Source: Microcaldota archaeon (GTDB lineage: Archaea > Micrarchaeota > Micrarchaeia > Micrarchaeales > Micrarchaeaceae). From it: a stretch of 8,371 bases of DNA. Under the pieces are notes generated by a model that saw nothing but the letters and a program-made list of their open reading frames with translations, made no database searches and was not told where the DNA came from. Each line of letters begins with the position of its first letter. Position 1 is the first letter of the stretch. The translations under genes were made by a program, and so were the position numbers. The stretch spans positions 1-8,371 of the forward strand of contig JAKATY010000017.1 in assembly GCA_021827955.1 (NCBI GenBank), written 5' to 3'. Below, piece after piece: positions 6,963-8,371 of this stretch.

Positions 6963-7373
6963 TCATGCACCCTTTCCGGATTTCGGAGCGATGCGTATAG
7001 GATTGCCATGCGGGCAAACCTTCGGCCTCCTGAGCCTTTCAAATAGCTCATTTGCCACCTTATCGCTCATCAGAAAATCCATCTTTTTGCATTCTGCACA
7101 TGCCTCATCAGCGCTTACGCCGTTGTTCGCGAGAAGTATTTCAAGGACACGGTGCCTAAAAATTATCCTTTCAACGCTCCTCTCTCCGGTGGGAGTAAGC
7201 CTTAGCACATTATTCCTGTCCTTTGACATTGCGCCCTTTCTAACAAGCCTCAATACAAGCGCATGCGCTGTGGAAGGCTTTATTCTGAGCCCTTTGCTTA
7301 GCCTTACAAGAGTGATGCCTCCCTCTTTCCTTACCTGCTCCAGGCAATCCCTCTCCCTTCTTGTAAACTGCAT
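6963..7373 (-). CDS. DtxR/MntR-family metal-dependent transcriptional repressor
   Basis: A 136-residue protein with an N-terminal winged helix-turn-helix (about 5-65) and the DtxR dimerisation/metal domain (about 70-126), but no C-terminal SH3-like domain, as in MntR. Signature: RHRVLEILL (73-81), LMSDKV (101-106) and CPHGNPI (120-126). Asp9, Glu12 and His74 match the MntR ligands D8, E11 and H77. The third cluster is altered: ECKKMDF (94-100) puts Asp99 at the E102 position and Phe100 where a ligand His is normal, and Cys92 and Cys95 lie close by. It begins a two-gene unit with the transporter, so it probably controls that gene in response to a metal. Two palindromes upstream suggest autoregulation. 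I chose the ATG at 7373 because GAGG lies at a workable distance; the GTG at 7379 is an alternative. Confidence 0.85.
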   Translation of the reverse strand: MQFTRRERDCLEQVRKEGGITLVRLSKGLRIKPSTAHALVLRLVRKGAMSKDRNNVLRLTPTGERSVERIIFRHRVLEILLANNGVSADEACAECKKMDFLMSDKVANELFERLRRPKVCPHGNPIRIAPKSGKGA

Positions 7374-7412
7374 GTCCACATGCCTCGCCTATTCCTGCTT
7401 TTCAGCTGATTA

Positions 7413-7429
7413 TTTAGCATAACACTAAA
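7413..7429. promoter_or_regulatory. Operator-like palindrome, site 1
   Basis: The 17-base block has TTTAG and CTAAA arms around CATAACA; six of eight arm positions pair. It differs from site 2 at only three of 17 positions, and the centres are exactly 20 bp apart (7421 and 7441). It lies at the predicted transcription start of the repressor-transporter unit. Inferred to bind the DtxR-type repressor. Confidence 0.55.
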
Positions 7430-7453
7430 TAATTTAGTATAATACTAATTTAT
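7429..7453. promoter_or_regulatory. Operator-like palindrome, site 2
   Basis: The core TTAGTATAATACTAA (7434-7448) is a perfect palindrome about a single central base, and symmetry extends to 11 of 12 positions per arm over the full 25 bases. The TTAG...CTAA ends recall known DtxR-family boxes, though those are more G/C-rich inside. It overlaps the predicted minus-strand TATA box, so binding would block transcription. Confidence 0.6.
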
Positions 7454-7455
7454 AA
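7448..7455 (-). promoter_or_regulatory. Candidate TATA box for the repressor-transporter unit
   Basis: TTATAAAT on the minus strand, about 75 bases before the ATG at 7373. Transcription would begin near 7425, inside the two palindromes. The TTATAA core is symmetric and could also support plus-strand initiation. Confidence 0.45.
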
Positions 7456-7472
7456 GGGTTTCTGCTGATGAG

Positions 7473-7509
7473 AACAAAGCCCTGCATTTTACGATGGCCT
7501 TGTTTTTTT
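7473..7509 (+). other. Hairpin followed by a T-run, terminator-like
   Basis: The arms AACAAAGCC (7473-7481) and GGCCTTGTT (7496-7504) pair with one mismatch around a 14-base loop, and seven T follow (7503-7509). The shape is that of an intrinsic terminator read on the plus strand, yet no plus-strand gene precedes it. It could end a short RNA from the symmetric TATA at 7448-7455, or insulate the oxidoreductase promoter. It could also be chance. Confidence 0.3.
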
Positions 7510-7512
7510 ATG

Positions 7513-7524
7513 ATAAATATTTAT
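7513..7524 (+). promoter_or_regulatory. Candidate TATA box for the oxidoreductase
   Basis: ATAAATATTTAT, a perfect 12-base A/T palindrome centred about 32 bases before the GTG at 7551. That spacing would put the transcript start close to the initiation codon, giving a very short or absent leader. Confidence 0.4.
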
Positions 7525-7550
7525 TTGTTATATGCGAAGAGGTAAACAAG

Positions 7551-8371
7551 GTGGTTTATCTGAAAATTTCGTGGATGAGCGGCGGTGCGCAGGGCTCGGG
7601 CATAGATACTTCTGCAAACATATTCAGCTCGGCAATCGCGAAGGCAGGATATGAGATATATGGCACCAGAGAGTATTATTCTAACATCAAGGGGAGGCAC
7701 AGCTACTTTTCCATGACGATAAGCGATTCTCCTGTGCACAGCATAGGCAGCTCCGTAGACATACTCACCACTTTTGATGCGGAGACCGTTTTCCAGCATT
7801 TTCATGAGGCAGTAAAATACATGATATACGACAAAAAACAGGAAAACACACCCGTAGAAACCATAAGATCCATAGAACCAGAGATAGTTGATGAGGTACT
7901 AAAGACTCTCGAAAGCGAGGGAGGAAGCACGATAAAGGAAGTGGTTTCCTATCTTTCGAAAAAGGGCGTTGCTACGATAGGCCTTGACTACGATGGCATG
8001 ATAATGCAGGTCATAAAAGCAACGGGTGCTTCACCCGTAATCGCCGACCGGGCCAGGAATGCGATATGCATTGCGGCTTCCTTCGCTCTTTTAGGGCTGG
8101 ACAAAAACTACCTTCTCTCCGCAATAAACAGTGTTTTCAAGTCAGAACAATATTCAAAGATAAACACGCTGGCGGCAGAGCTCGGCATGGATGCTGTGAA
8201 AAGCGCGTACAATCTAAAAGGGATTGCTGCAGACCTGAAGCGCATGATACTTGACGGCAATACTCTGTCTGCCATAGGCAAAATTGCCGGTGGCCTGCGC
8301 TTTCAGTCATATTACCCGATAACCCCTGCTGCGGATGAAAGTACATATATAGAGGCACACCAGAAGATCGG
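7551..8371 (+). CDS. 2-oxoacid:ferredoxin oxidoreductase, fused gamma-alpha subunit (N-terminal 273 residues)
   Basis: The enzyme oxidatively decarboxylates 2-oxoacids such as pyruvate or 2-oxoglutarate to acyl-CoA and reduces ferredoxin, using thiamine diphosphate. The gamma domain comes first, with SGGAQGSG (10-17) and the family pattern REYYSNIKGRHSYF (40-53). The alpha domain then opens with GGLRFQSYYPITPAADES (247-264), whose YPITP motif lines the thiamine diphosphate site. This gamma-alpha fusion and its wording closely resemble the ~630-residue Sulfolobus a-subunit, so more than half is missing past the right edge, where the beta subunit is expected. The GTG at 7551 is chosen because GAGGT (7539-7543) lies seven bases upstream. 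Substrate choice cannot be determined from this part. The gene is divergent from the metal repressor, with 177 bases between starts. Confidence 0.93.
   Translation, partial: MVYLKISWMSGGAQGSGIDTSANIFSSAIAKAGYEIYGTREYYSNIKGRHSYFSMTISDSPVHSIGSSVDILTTFDAETVFQHFHEAVKYMIYDKKQENTPVETIRSIEPEIVDEVLKTLESEGGSTIKEVVSYLSKKGVATIGLDYDGMIMQVIKATGASPVIADRARNAICIAASFALLGLDKNYLLSAINSVFKSEQYSKINTLAAELGMDAVKSAYNLKGIAADLKRMILDGNTLSAIGKIAGGLRFQSYYPITPAADESTYIEAHQKI

Noticed and set aside
6967..7017. Extended transporter start 17 codons upstream of the ATG at 6966
   Set aside because: It would overlap the repressor's conserved CPHGNPI coding end by about 50 bases, and the added residues are hydrophilic and without support.
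7464..7562. C/D-box guide RNA, from a CTGATGA and a later CTGA
   Set aside because: The boxes are about 90 bases apart, too far for an archaeal C/D RNA. The C box lacks the usual leading purine, and the CTGA lies inside the oxidoreductase start region.
7521..7805. A 94-residue minus-strand frame
   Set aside because: It is antisense to the strongly conserved gamma domain of the 2-oxoacid:ferredoxin oxidoreductase.
1..8371. CRISPR arrays, insertion sequences and prophage or plasmid genes
   Set aside because: No regularly spaced direct repeats, terminal inverted repeats or transposase, integrase or replication motifs were seen. The genes are ordinary chromosomal housekeeping and metabolic ones.

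Overview
The window is archaeal chromosome. It carries an aIF2-gamma GTPase with the archaeal zinc knuckle, an S6e ribosomal protein and a two-ring CDC48/VAT ATPase. It also has AT-rich TATA-like promoters and ribosome-binding sites built on GGTGA. Base composition is middling, ATA is a common isoleucine codon, and genes are tightly packed; no stretch over 300 bases lacks a gene. The divergence of several proteins and the Sulfolobus-like 2-oxoacid:ferredoxin oxidoreductase would fit an ARMAN/Micrarchaeota-type or other acidophile-associated archaeon. That placement is a guess; I cannot fix the lineage from sequence alone.

Layout. Bases 1-3319 (minus strand) hold a probable operon in the order CDC48 ATPase, ribosomal protein S6e, aIF2-gamma (cut by the left edge): protein quality control followed by translation. 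A likely CDC48 promoter lies near 3445. Bases 3544-3711 (minus) encode a 55-residue single-pass membrane protein with a strong ribosome-binding site. Bases 3970-5940 (plus) encode a very long, divergent HMG-CoA synthase, the committing step of the mevalonate route to archaeal lipids. Its catalytic Glu, Cys and His are in place, but it has a large extra segment. A perfect 8-bp hairpin sits on its stop codon, between it and the convergent gene that follows.

Bases 5980-7373 (minus) form a two-gene unit: a DtxR/MntR-family metal-responsive repressor, then a multipass NicO/RcnA-like metal transporter that starts next to the repressor's stop codon. Upstream of the repressor, at 7413-7453, are two near-identical palindromes exactly 20 bp apart over the predicted TATA box. 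They are probably the repressor's own operators. Divergently, from 7551 to the right edge (plus), runs the fused gamma-alpha subunit of a 2-oxoacid:ferredoxin oxidoreductase.

I see no CRISPR array, insertion sequence, rRNA or tRNA. The most interesting items are the enlarged HMG-CoA synthase and the self-contained metal-homeostasis unit, whose repressor has altered metal ligands, whose transporter has a His/Cys-rich loop and whose operators are paired.
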